Below, piece after piece: positions 39,601-47,310 of a DNA stretch of 64,000 bases. The notes below the pieces were generated by a model that did no database searches, was not told the DNA's origin, and saw nothing but the letters and a program-made list of their open reading frames with translations. The stretch is from assembly GCF_002159835.1 (NCBI RefSeq), contig NZ_NFJL01000002.1:62001-126000 (forward strand). Direction: 5' to 3'. The DNA comes from Blautia sp. An249 (lineage in GTDB: Bacteria > Bacillota > Clostridia > Lachnospirales > Lachnospiraceae). How positions within the stretch are numbered: position 1 is the first letter of the stretch; the number at the start of each line of letters is the position of its first letter. The position numbers were made by a program, and so were the translations under genes.

Positions 39601-41186
39601 CAGACTTAGAAGCAGGTACCTATTACTATACCGTAAAAGGCTTCTGGGGAGCTGACGGAACAGGCGCAAGCACCAAGTATCCGACCGATGTAACTGTAAC
39701 TTTAGGAAATAAAGCGCAGGATGACTTCCAGAATATCACCACTGAGGTAACTGCTTCTGTAAATGAAGACAATCAGGCAGTGGTAGAATGGAAAGCTGTA
39801 GAAAATGCCAAGAGCTATGGAATCTACCGCCGTGCGGCAGAGGAAGACAGCTTTAAGGGTATTGCTGTAGTAGGAAGCGACGTCACCTCCTATGTGGATG
39901 AAACGGCACAGGCAGGAGAAACTTACTACTACACCGTAAAAGGCTTCTGGGAAGAAGACGCCCAGGGCGTAAGCACCAAGTATCCGGTCAATGTGAAAGT
40001 GACTATTCCGGATAACGAGGAAGATCTGCAGGCAGCCTTCCAGAAAGTAATGCCGGAAGTAACGGCAAAAGCAGACGGAAGCAGCGTTGTGGTAGAATGG
40101 AAAGCTGTAGACAATGCCAAGAGCTATCGGATCTACCGGAAAGAGGCAGGAGGAAGCTTCAAAGGCCTGGCAACTGTAAGTGCAGATAAAACTTCCTATA
40201 AGGATGAAACGGCACAGACAGGCGTGACCTACTACTATACCGTAAAAGGCTTCTGGGAAGAAGACGCTGCAGGCGTGGCAACCCAGTACCCCACCGACGT
40301 GGAAGTATACCTGCCAATCGCTGAGGCAGACTTTGCAAGAGTAATGCCACAGGTAAGTGCGAAAGCGGGCAAAGATTCTATCACCGTAAGCTGGGAAGAA
40401 ATTAAAGAAGCCAAGAGCTACCGGATCTACCGGAAAGAAGCAGGCGGCTCTTTCAAAGGACTGACCAATGCGGCAGCAGGAACCACATCTATGACTGATA
40501 CCACAGCGAAACCTGGAGTGACCTACTATTACACCGTGAAAGGTTTCTGGGAAGAAGACGCCCAGGGAACCTGCACCCAGTATCCCACCGACGTAACGGC
40601 GAAGATTGCTGTGGACGCTCTGGCAACCCCGGCAGTGAAGACCCGTTCTGTAAACTACTGTACCGTAGAAGTAAGCTGGAATAAGGTAACTGGTGCAGAC
40701 AAGTACGTGATTTACCGGAAGGAAGCAAAAGCAGGAACCTCCTTTAAATCTATCGGAACTGTAGGCGAGGGAACCTTAAGCTACCGCGACGGAAGCGCAC
40801 AGATGGGAGTAAACTATTACTACACTGTAAAAGCATATGCAGGAAGCATCTCCAGCGATTACCAGAAGACGGTAACGGGAATGGCCGTACCATCCGCCCC
40901 GACTCTGAAGGCAGCCAGCAGCAGCAAAGGCGTAACCATTACCTGGACCGGATCCAAGGCAGGGGATCTCGCATTTGCAGACGGCTACCGTGTATTCAGA
41001 AAGACAGCAGGCGGAAGCTGGAAGACCGTAGGAACCGTAGGAGCCAACACCCGAAGCTTCACAGACACCACCGGAGCGAAGGGAACCACCTACTACTACA
41101 CCGTACGTGCTTATGTAAAACAGAGTGACGGAACCAATCTGTGGGGAACTTATAACACCACAGGCGTAGCCGGAGCAAAAAAATAA
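33651..41186 (+). CDS. Giant secreted double GH43 enzyme with two LamG domains and six Fn3-like repeats
   Basis: A 2511-residue secreted protein starting at TTG after AAAGGAGG. Parts: signal peptide, acidic stretch (to about 105), LamG no. 1 (about 114-334), two atrophied Ig domains (337-500), a GH43-like region lacking catalytic residues (about 504-684), Big_4-like Ig (700-762), GH43 no. 1 (about 763-1097; Asp in RADPYIV, Asp in SLDMTYF, Glu in NEGATIIK), an Ig-like domain, LamG no. 2 (about 1191-1404), two Ig domains, GH43 no. 2 (about 1610-1917; Asp in GVRDPF, Asp in TIDTTIYY, Glu in GVEGPTIF) and six Fn3-like repeats ending GVAGAKK. GH43 enzymes cleave arabinose- or xylose-containing polymers; arabinan or arabinoxylan is the likely substrate. 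Exact specificity is not readable here. Confidence 0.9.
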   Translation: MKNKKFVSRSIAWLLTGALILPGMSPYTTAAAVVEDSLEETELLEDDANLLSDDEELLDEDTEVDSEEDTEEDLDETLEEQPGGEEPSAGYYEEGETDNSSEEAGVQVLNADEASYLAYYPLKEDANDASENGQNAQLKGSGANFDNGYLQLPGGSAGSSAAYVQLPTGMFDNKEAVSVSVWLKNETGSGNYAGMFFGTTESLPVGYWLLNPANPDGYYKSVVTNSRNTGAPYNTEYGFSATNSANGIVGPKTDNGWHMYTTVIKSGTSIEAYYDDEYLGSVDIDAKISDWGSNLVSYIGKSSYNDPFYKGGVKEVKVYDGAIDQAQVTENYQSEILNMALAELDLGDTSAVKTDLTLPTALNNGVTVSWASDREDVITADGKVTRQDTDTQVKLTATLDLNGQQVTKEFTVTVSAKDVTADLNDAKEALNMLSVTSEDLKLPAEGILNSKITWKSSDTDVMTDDGKIVNRPAVGEGNAKVTLTATITIGSQSVTKDFPVEVMEEFYGYIYGYITGDNDREGSLHLATSLDGKEFEALNGNAGVLYAQIPTGDGTKNLSTGIRFNSVYLFRQADGSFGVVAPQGKDKKSVYLYDSEDLLTYTNSRLLKTNTAVGDLTEAECTYDTLIGAYRVNWTSGEKQYSNISSDLETLQAASEYEYTAFENEADSIPENAKKGNYIGVTKAEYEKIVNRFAVVEYTGTVAPAAVTVANESELEEALPDHVVTQYSDGSESSMNVEWDLSSADTSEAGTYTLKGTLSTYSNPLIEQRADPYIVWDEDSGYYYFTASYPAYNTVTNGYDRLVLRRAETIQGLSDAEEITIWKAPSSGKMARHVWAPELHKINGTWYMFFAAGNSDNVWAIRPYVLVCQNSEDPFNPDSWVNGSGEAEIHAATSQESAYFKNMSLDMTYFEHNGHHYVIWADIIGQSALYMQEIDPDQPWVGQGKVILLTTPEFGWERDTERVNEGATIIKHDGKIFCAFSASGTGPEYCIGMLYADEDADLMDPASWTKMNYPLLTSSDVPGEYGPGHNSFTVDSEGNPVFVYHARSEECYNDQCDWANSNSLYDPCRHARVKNVHWNEEGLPILKMSAEEELPEDAREVTIQVTVEESAVRDLADAVIAEIPEYTETGSQIKPEIKVTYHGAELTEGKDYEVSYGENTEPGTGTVTITAVDGSNYKGSQTAEFVISKKVNEILHYDMTIEDGKLVDSSDSGLDGNLKSLTEDNLNTYNGVSTLNLDGNGYVELPKGLVTDETMTVSVTAATTKANNQWLFTLGQDSWNYSFFTPTNGSKNTKLAIAQQEPTDTTGAWAKEQTVQTTSKATAGNYQTYTAVYNGDKMYLYVNGVLAGESAKSFNLTDIVGDGDIQGYIGKSLYSSDPLYVGSVAQVTVYDGAMTAAQVKAQAESVDYAGYIAADVYAAMLNGNDPAAVEASLNFPAAVDGVDLTWSVEEGQDVIGEDGKIKPAEEDTTVDVTVSYTWNGEPVEETYELTVKGVPAEEIADQLEEALTLPYSTEEGKEVYGNITLPETVTNGYAEAAVTWTTDHPEIVDVEAHENEGAYADDPTPAGLVTRPEKDTVVTMTAEIKVNDEITRTKEFTFTVKAAPEEIQESDYTDYFFAYFIGEGYPTGEQIYFGSSRDGLHWEELNNGDPYLTSTLGEKGVRDPFIMRSAEGDKFYLIATDLKINGGSGWTAAQTAGSQSLMVWESTDLVNWGEQRMVEVSAEIEAGCTWAPEATYDPQTGEYVVYWASKVPDDNYGKQRIYYAKTRDFYTFTEPQLFIENSFSTIDTTIYYENDTYYRYSKNEDGGAKYIVSDKTDTLLHSEATVIDSPSLKAQKGVEGPTIFKFNEDDVEANGYQYCLLIDNNGGIAYYPMVTNDLESGEWTRLSSDKYQLPSRPRHGTPIRITAEEYEKVEGAMSSEGLNFQNQTTEVTAEAAEDNTVTVSWKAVDNAKSYGIYRKAENGEFEQIAVVGSDVTSYTDEKAADLEAGTYYYTVKGFWGADGTGASTKYPTDVTVTLGNKAQDDFQNITTEVTASVNEDNQAVVEWKAVENAKSYGIYRRAAEEDSFKGIAVVGSDVTSYVDETAQAGETYYYTVKGFWEEDAQGVSTKYPVNVKVTIPDNEEDLQAAFQKVMPEVTAKADGSSVVVEWKAVDNAKSYRIYRKEAGGSFKGLATVSADKTSYKDETAQTGVTYYYTVKGFWEEDAAGVATQYPTDVEVYLPIAEADFARVMPQVSAKAGKDSITVSWEEIKEAKSYRIYRKEAGGSFKGLTNAAAGTTSMTDTTAKPGVTYYYTVKGFWEEDAQGTCTQYPTDVTAKIAVDALATPAVKTRSVNYCTVEVSWNKVTGADKYVIYRKEAKAGTSFKSIGTVGEGTLSYRDGSAQMGVNYYYTVKAYAGSISSDYQKTVTGMAVPSAPTLKAASSSKGVTITWTGSKAGDLAFADGYRVFRKTAGGSWKTVGTVGANTRSFTDTTGAKGTTYYYTVRAYVKQSDGTNLWGTYNTTGVAGAKK

Positions 41187-41204
41187 ATAAGCGATAAAGA
41201 CAGT

Positions 41205-41237
41205 CTCCCCGGAAGAGAAATCTTCCGGGGAGCTTTT
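41205..41237 (+). terminator. Intrinsic terminator after the first LamG-GH43 gene
   Basis: CTCCCCGGAAGA and TCTTCCGGGGAG form a perfect 12-bp stem with a GAAA loop, followed by CTTTT. Confidence 0.9.
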
Positions 41238-41286
41238 ATGTTTGACGAGTTCGGTTCAGATTCCGGGCAGTTCCTATAAAGATCGT

Positions 41287-41407
41287 AAAAAAACAAACTT
41301 GTATGGTAAAAAAACAACTTTTTTAAAATTTCCTTCGGAAGTTCTAAAAAAAACAAACAATGATTTAAAAATAATCCGATGAAATTCAGGCAATTTTTAG
41401 TTAAAAT
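41287..41407 (+). promoter_or_regulatory. Three-box A-tract promoter of the second LamG-GH43 gene
   Basis: A 38-base element (41287-41324) is identical to one at 63333-63370. It contains box 1 ending ACAAACT and box 2 AAAAAAAC, their C positions 21 bases apart; box 3 AAAAAAAACAAACAA (41346-41360) follows 39 bases later. A TAAAAT -10 (41402-41407) starts 48 bases after the box 3 C, with ATGAAA as possible -35 at 17 bases. Conservation across three promoters suggests a shared activator site. Confidence 0.7.
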
Positions 41408-41511
41408 ACAAAGTGGAAGACTGTTTTAGTGAAAATAGTCATAAAAAAAGAGAACGTATTTTGGCTTTTTTATGGGGAAAGTCAAAACGGCTAAAAGCAA
41501 GGAGGGAAAAT

Positions 41512-44500
41512 ATGAAAAAGCGAAGCCGAATTTTGGCGTGGCTTCTGGTGGGAGCGATGACAGTTTCCAACAGCTCTTTTATCCAGGCAGCCAGCTTGTC
41601 CAATGAACTTGTGGAAGAAGACACAGAAGTTCTATTGGAGGAAGGGGAAGAGGATCAGCCCTCTGCAGATCTGGAAGAACCAGAATCAGGCGGAGAGATG
41701 ACAGAACCCGAAGAAGAGGAGAGTTCTATTGAACCGTTACAGGTGAATGATTCCGGAGAAATCCTGCATTACGACATGAATGCAGCAGACGGCCAGCTTG
41801 TAGATGCAAGCGGTCAGGGAAGAAACGCTGCATTAGTGGATCTGGATGAAAGCGACGTGAACACCTATGACGGAGTTTCCGTACTGGATATGGACGGAAG
41901 CGGATACGTAGAACTTCCGGAAGGAATTGTGGACGATGAAACCCTGACGGTGAACATCACAGCGGCCACCACACAGGCCAATAACCAGTGGCTGTACACC
42001 ATGGGAGAAGACAACTGGAGTTACACCTTTGTAACGCCGTCTAACAGTTCCAAAGATACCAAGTTTGCTATCTCCCGGCAGGATCCATACAACGGAACCG
42101 GTGCGTGGGCGAACGAAAAGAGCATCTATACAGATGCTGCTGCTCTGGATGGTTCTTATCAGACGTACACTGTTGTATATAATGAAGGAACAACTTCTTT
42201 ATATGTGGACGGAGTGAAAATCGGGGATGGAGAAAATCCCTATGGACTGATGAACGTGGTGCCTGCAGATGGCGGTCACGCATACATTGGAAAATCTCTC
42301 TATAATGAAGATCCTCTGTTCAGAGGAAAAGTAGCAGATCTGAGCATTTACAGCGAAGCTCTGGACGAAGAGCAGGTAGCGGAAATTGCCGGGAATGTAG
42401 ACAATTCCCAATATGTAAAAGCAGATGTTTACGCTGCTATGCTGGGAAACAACGTTTCTGCAGATCAGATTACAGAGGACTTATCCTTCCCGTCCAGTGT
42501 AGACGGTTCTTCCGTTAGCTGGCAGGTAACAAAGGGCGAGGATATGATCGGGGAAAACGGAAAACTGACGAAACCCGCTGCAGACACAGAAGCAGAAGTT
42601 ACGGCTTCTTTTGAAGTGGACGGACAGCAGATTACAGAAGCTTTCCAGCTTACGGTAAAAGGCGCCAGTCAGGAAGAACTGGAAGCCCTGGCGAAAGATC
42701 TGACTCTGCCCTATTCCACAGAAGCAGGAAAAGAAGTTTACGGAAACATTACCCTTCCGGAAACGGTAAACGGCAAGGGAACTGTGACCTGGACAACGGA
42801 TTATCCGGAAATCGTGGATGTAAATGAACAGGCAAACGACGGCGCATATGCAGAAGATCCCACTCCTGCAGGTGTGGTTACAAGGCCGGACAAAGATACA
42901 GATGTGACGATGACCGCCGTTATCACCCTGGGTGATTACAGTACAGAAAAGGAATTTACTTTTACAGTAAAAGCAGCGCCCGAAGAAGTTACCGATGAAG
43001 ATTTAACGGATTATTTCTTCGCATACTTTACCGGTGAAGGATATTCCGATGGAGAGCAGATTTATTTCTCTGCCAGCCATGACGGTCTGAACTGGAAAGA
43101 ATTAAACGATAACAAACCGGCTCTGACCTCCACTCTTGGAGAAAAAGGCGTACGTGATCCATTTATCTTACGTTCCGCAGAAGGCGATAAATTCTATTTA
43201 ATTGCCACGGACTTGAAGATTAACGGCGGATCCGGATGGGGAGCTGCACAGACAGCAGGAAGCCAGTCCCTGATGGTATGGGAATCCACAGACCTTGTCA
43301 ACTGGTCCGATCAGAGAATGGTAGAAGTATCTGCCGAGATTGATGCAGGCTGTACCTGGGCGCCGGAGGCAACCTATGACGAAGTTACAGGAGAATATGT
43401 GGTATACTGGGCATCCCGTATTGCAGGAGATAACTATGCAAAACAGGTTGTTTATTATGCAAAGACCCGGGATTTCTACAGCTTTACAGAACCGCAGGTA
43501 TTTATTGAAAAAGATGCGGATACCATTGATACCACGATTCTTTATGAGAATGGAAAATACTACCGCTATTCCAAAAATGAAACAAATAAAAACATTATTG
43601 CAGAAGTAACAGATACCCTCCTTCACAGTGAACCCACGATGCTGGATACTCCGGTACTGGGCTCTCAGGGCGGAGTAGAAGGACCGTCTATCTACAAATT
43701 CAATCAGGACGATGTGGAAAAGAACGGATGGCAGTACTGCCTGCTTGTGGACAACTACGGTGGAATCGGTTACTATCCCATGGTTTCCAATGACCTGAAC
43801 GGCGACTTCGAAAGACTGACTTCCGGATTCCAGCTTCCGGGCGGAAGCCGCTCACCCCGTCATGGAACACCAATGCGTATTACCGCAGAAGAATATGCAA
43901 AAGTAGCAGAAGCTTACAACGCATCTCCGGAAGAACTGATTCAGGTTACCTTTGACGGAGAAGAATATGCTTCCTTCGTTCCTTCTATGAAAGAATATGA
44001 AATCGTTCTGAAAGAGGGAGAGGACTATCCGGAGCTGGCAGCAGAAGCAGAAACAGGATATGAAATCGAGATTCAGCAGCCGAACGAAGAGGATCCAACA
44101 GCAGTGATTACTCTGAAGAATCCGGAAGGCGGCGTGGAATCCACCTATACCTTTACCTTTGTAAAAGAAGAAACACTGGCTCAGGATCCGGTTCTGGAGT
44201 ATAACTTTGATTCTGATGCAGCAGGAAGCAAGACCGCCTCTGATACAGGTGCAGGGGATGATACCGCAGACAACGGTACCTTATACGGAAATGCAGCCAT
44301 TGCACAGGATGCAGAGAGAGGAAGCCAGGTACTGAACTTAAATGGAAGCAGCAATACCTATCTGGAATTCCCGAAAGGCTTCTTCGATAACAGAAATACT
44401 ATGACAATTACCATGGATGTAAAATCCAATATGTCCAGTGGAAACTTCTTTACTTTCACTTATGGTAAAGATTCTAACGTCTACGACTTCCTGAGAATTC

Positions 44501-47238
44501 GCGGAACCAGCGTAAGAAATGCAATCACCACTTCCAGCTGGGGCGCAGAAAAAGAAGTAGCAGGAACAGGAGCAGCCACAGGAACCTGGCAGCATATCGC
44601 TCTGGTTTACGAAAATACTTCCATGAAGCTGTATATTGATGGAGAACTGGTATCCACCAATGCAAATACCGGAATCACTACCTCTATGATGGGAGGCGAT
44701 CTTCTGGCATACCTTGGTAAATCCATGTACAGCGCAGACGCATATTTCAACGGAAGCTTTGACAATGTAAAAGTATTTGAACGTCCTCTGGATCTGTACG
44801 AAGTACGGGAAGAGGCAGGCGTTGCCGGAAGAGCCTTCTACGGCGTTGACGCAGAAGGATATACCTTCATTAACAGCGACATTGATAACGATGAAAAAGT
44901 TATTACCTTAAACATCAGCAGAAACAACAGCGAAGTAAAAGATCTCAAAGCCGTTCCGCTGACCTTTGAATTAGGAGAAAACGTAATTCTGGATGAAGAA
45001 AACGGTGCAGCAAGAGACCTGTCTGAACCGGTGGAAATGAAAGTGGACAATAACGGCGAAGAGGAAACCTGGACCATTGACGCGACTCTTTGCTACAATC
45101 CGGTATTGGGCGGACAGTTCGCAGACCCGGATGTGGACGTATTTGACGGCAAATTCTACATCTACCCAACCACCGACGGTGTGGAAGGATGGGGAGGAAC
45201 CCAGTTCCATGTATTCTCTTCCGACGATATGATTGACTGGGTAGACGAAGGCGTAATCGTAGACGTGGCAGACGACAATGCAGGACTCAATGAAAACGGC
45301 GTGCAGATCGGAACCGTTCCGTGGTCAAAGGGAAATGCATGGGCTCCTACCATTGAAGAAAAGAACGGAAAATACTACTATTACTTCTGTGCAAGAGAAA
45401 AAGATACAGACAAACAGGCAATGGGCGTTGCTGTTTCTGACAGCCCCACAGGACCATTCGTTGTAAAAGACGAACCGATCGTAAACATGGCTGATTGTGC
45501 GGCAGAAGGAATCAGCATGGGACAGACCATCGACCCATCCATCTTTACAGATCCGGATACAGGCAAATCCTACATGCTGTTTGGCAACGGAAAAGGAGCA
45601 ATCGTAGAACTGACAGAAGATATGATGGACTTCGTACCGGGAACCATGAAGAACATCAGCGGATTAAGAGATTTCCGTGAAGCTGTAACTATTACAAAGA
45701 GAGACGGAGTTTACCACTTCACCTGGTCCTGCGACGACACAGGAAGTGAAAACTACCATGTAAATTACGGAACTTCTGACAGCCCTTACGGACCGGTAAA
45801 CTATCAGTATACCATCCTTCAGAAAGATCCGGAAAACGATATTCTGGGTACCGGACATCATTCCATCCTGTATATGCCGGAAACAGATGAAGCGTACATT
45901 GTATATGCGAAGTTCATGACACCGCTTGGACAGGTAACCGGCGGATTCGGATACCACAGGGAAGTATGCATTGACAAACTGACCTTTGACGAAGAGACAG
46001 GACTGATGAATCCGGTAACACCAACCCTGACCGGAATCACAGAGCCGGTGAAGGCTCCGGCCAGCGAAGAAGAGCAGATGGCAGCCTTCCAGGAGGTAAT
46101 GCCGGAAGTAACGGCAAAGGCGGACGGAAGCAGCGTTGTGGTAGAATGGAAATCCATTGAGAATGCAGGAAGCTACCGGATCTACCGCAAAGAGGCAGGA
46201 GGAAGCTTCAAAGGCCTGGCAACTGTAAGTGCAGATGAAACTTCCTATGTGGATGAAACCGCACAGGCAGGAGTAACCTACTACTACACTGTGAAAGGTT
46301 TCTGGGAAGCGGACGCTCAGGGTGTAAACACACAGTATCCGACGGACGTACAGGTTTATGTACCGATTGCAGAAGCAGACTTTGCAAAAGTAGTGCCCCA
46401 GGTAAGCGCAAAAGTCAATGCGGACAAGAGCGTAACCGTAAGCTGGGAAGAAATCAAAGAAGCCAAGAGCTACCGGATCTACCGGAAAGAAGCAGGCGGC
46501 TCTTTCAAAGGACTGACCAATGCGGCAGCAGGAACCACATCTTTGACTGATACCACAGCGAAACCCGGAGTGACCTACTATTACACAGTGAAAGGTTTCT
46601 GGGAAGAAGACGCCCAGGGAACCTGCACCCAGTATCCCACAGACGTAACGGCGAAGATTCCGGCGGACGCTCTTGCAACCCCGGCAGTTTCTACCCGTTC
46701 CGTGAACTACTGCACCGTAGAAGTAAGCTGGAAGACCGTAACCGGTGCAGACAAATATGTGATTTACCGGAAAGAAGCGAAAGCTGGAACTTCCTTTAAA
46801 TCCATCGGAACCGTCAGCGCGGGTACTCTGAAATACCGGGATGGAAGCGCGAAGATGGGCGTAAACTATTACTATACTGTAAAAGCGTATGCAGGAAGCA
46901 TCTACAGTGACTACCAGAAGACGGTAACGGGAATGGCCGTGCCATCCTCCCCGACTCTGAAGGCAGCAAGCAGCAGCAAAGGCGTAACCATTACCTGGAC
47001 CGGCTCCAGGGCAGGGGCGAACGAATTTGCAGACGGCTACAGAATCTTCAGAAAGACAGCAGGCGGAAGCTGGAAGACGGTAGGAACTGTAGGAGCTAAC
47101 ACCCGAAGCTTCACAGATACCACCGGAGCAAAGGGAACCACCTACTACTACACTGTACGTGCTTATGTAAAACAGAGTGACGGAACCAATCTGTGGGGAA
47201 CCTACAACACCTCAGGGGTAACCGGAGCGAAGAAATAA
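41512..47238 (+). CDS. Giant secreted double GH43 enzyme with two LamG domains and four Fn3-like repeats
   Basis: A 1908-residue protein with start at ATG 41512 after AAGGAGGG (41499-41506); the frame is open further upstream to 41413 but that lacks a signal peptide. Parts: signal peptide, acidic stretch, LamG no. 1 (about 82-293), two Ig domains (302-494), GH43 no. 1 (about 498-803; GVRDPF, TIDTTILY, GVEGPSIY, very close to GH43 no. 2 of the 33651 protein), beta domain, LamG no. 2 (about 892-1103), Ig domain, GH43 no. 2 of a different subtype (about 1194-1510; Asp in FADPDVDV, Asp in TIDPSIF, Glu in DFREAVTI) and four Fn3-like repeats ending GVTGAKK. Likely an extracellular, surface-held arabinosidase or xylosidase pair. 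Confidence 0.9.
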   Translation: MKKRSRILAWLLVGAMTVSNSSFIQAASLSNELVEEDTEVLLEEGEEDQPSADLEEPESGGEMTEPEEEESSIEPLQVNDSGEILHYDMNAADGQLVDASGQGRNAALVDLDESDVNTYDGVSVLDMDGSGYVELPEGIVDDETLTVNITAATTQANNQWLYTMGEDNWSYTFVTPSNSSKDTKFAISRQDPYNGTGAWANEKSIYTDAAALDGSYQTYTVVYNEGTTSLYVDGVKIGDGENPYGLMNVVPADGGHAYIGKSLYNEDPLFRGKVADLSIYSEALDEEQVAEIAGNVDNSQYVKADVYAAMLGNNVSADQITEDLSFPSSVDGSSVSWQVTKGEDMIGENGKLTKPAADTEAEVTASFEVDGQQITEAFQLTVKGASQEELEALAKDLTLPYSTEAGKEVYGNITLPETVNGKGTVTWTTDYPEIVDVNEQANDGAYAEDPTPAGVVTRPDKDTDVTMTAVITLGDYSTEKEFTFTVKAAPEEVTDEDLTDYFFAYFTGEGYSDGEQIYFSASHDGLNWKELNDNKPALTSTLGEKGVRDPFILRSAEGDKFYLIATDLKINGGSGWGAAQTAGSQSLMVWESTDLVNWSDQRMVEVSAEIDAGCTWAPEATYDEVTGEYVVYWASRIAGDNYAKQVVYYAKTRDFYSFTEPQVFIEKDADTIDTTILYENGKYYRYSKNETNKNIIAEVTDTLLHSEPTMLDTPVLGSQGGVEGPSIYKFNQDDVEKNGWQYCLLVDNYGGIGYYPMVSNDLNGDFERLTSGFQLPGGSRSPRHGTPMRITAEEYAKVAEAYNASPEELIQVTFDGEEYASFVPSMKEYEIVLKEGEDYPELAAEAETGYEIEIQQPNEEDPTAVITLKNPEGGVESTYTFTFVKEETLAQDPVLEYNFDSDAAGSKTASDTGAGDDTADNGTLYGNAAIAQDAERGSQVLNLNGSSNTYLEFPKGFFDNRNTMTITMDVKSNMSSGNFFTFTYGKDSNVYDFLRIRGTSVRNAITTSSWGAEKEVAGTGAATGTWQHIALVYENTSMKLYIDGELVSTNANTGITTSMMGGDLLAYLGKSMYSADAYFNGSFDNVKVFERPLDLYEVREEAGVAGRAFYGVDAEGYTFINSDIDNDEKVITLNISRNNSEVKDLKAVPLTFELGENVILDEENGAARDLSEPVEMKVDNNGEEETWTIDATLCYNPVLGGQFADPDVDVFDGKFYIYPTTDGVEGWGGTQFHVFSSDDMIDWVDEGVIVDVADDNAGLNENGVQIGTVPWSKGNAWAPTIEEKNGKYYYYFCAREKDTDKQAMGVAVSDSPTGPFVVKDEPIVNMADCAAEGISMGQTIDPSIFTDPDTGKSYMLFGNGKGAIVELTEDMMDFVPGTMKNISGLRDFREAVTITKRDGVYHFTWSCDDTGSENYHVNYGTSDSPYGPVNYQYTILQKDPENDILGTGHHSILYMPETDEAYIVYAKFMTPLGQVTGGFGYHREVCIDKLTFDEETGLMNPVTPTLTGITEPVKAPASEEEQMAAFQEVMPEVTAKADGSSVVVEWKSIENAGSYRIYRKEAGGSFKGLATVSADETSYVDETAQAGVTYYYTVKGFWEADAQGVNTQYPTDVQVYVPIAEADFAKVVPQVSAKVNADKSVTVSWEEIKEAKSYRIYRKEAGGSFKGLTNAAAGTTSLTDTTAKPGVTYYYTVKGFWEEDAQGTCTQYPTDVTAKIPADALATPAVSTRSVNYCTVEVSWKTVTGADKYVIYRKEAKAGTSFKSIGTVSAGTLKYRDGSAKMGVNYYYTVKAYAGSIYSDYQKTVTGMAVPSSPTLKAASSSKGVTITWTGSRAGANEFADGYRIFRKTAGGSWKTVGTVGANTRSFTDTTGAKGTTYYYTVRAYVKQSDGTNLWGTYNTSGVTGAKK

Positions 47239-47244
47239 GAGATA

Positions 47245-47293
47245 AAGGAAAATCCTCTGGCCGGCAAGATCTTGCCGGTCAGGGGATTTCCTT
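47245..47293 (+). terminator. Long hairpin between the GH43 and GH51 genes
   Basis: AAGGAAAATCC and its complement GGATTTCCTT enclose a second stem CCGGCAAG/CTTGCCGG, giving about 22-24 paired bases with few mismatches. Only TTAAAAAGG follows, so termination may be partial; the hairpin ends just before the ribosome-binding site of the GH51 gene. Confidence 0.65.
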
Positions 47294-47310
47294 AAAAAGG
47301 GGGATGTGAA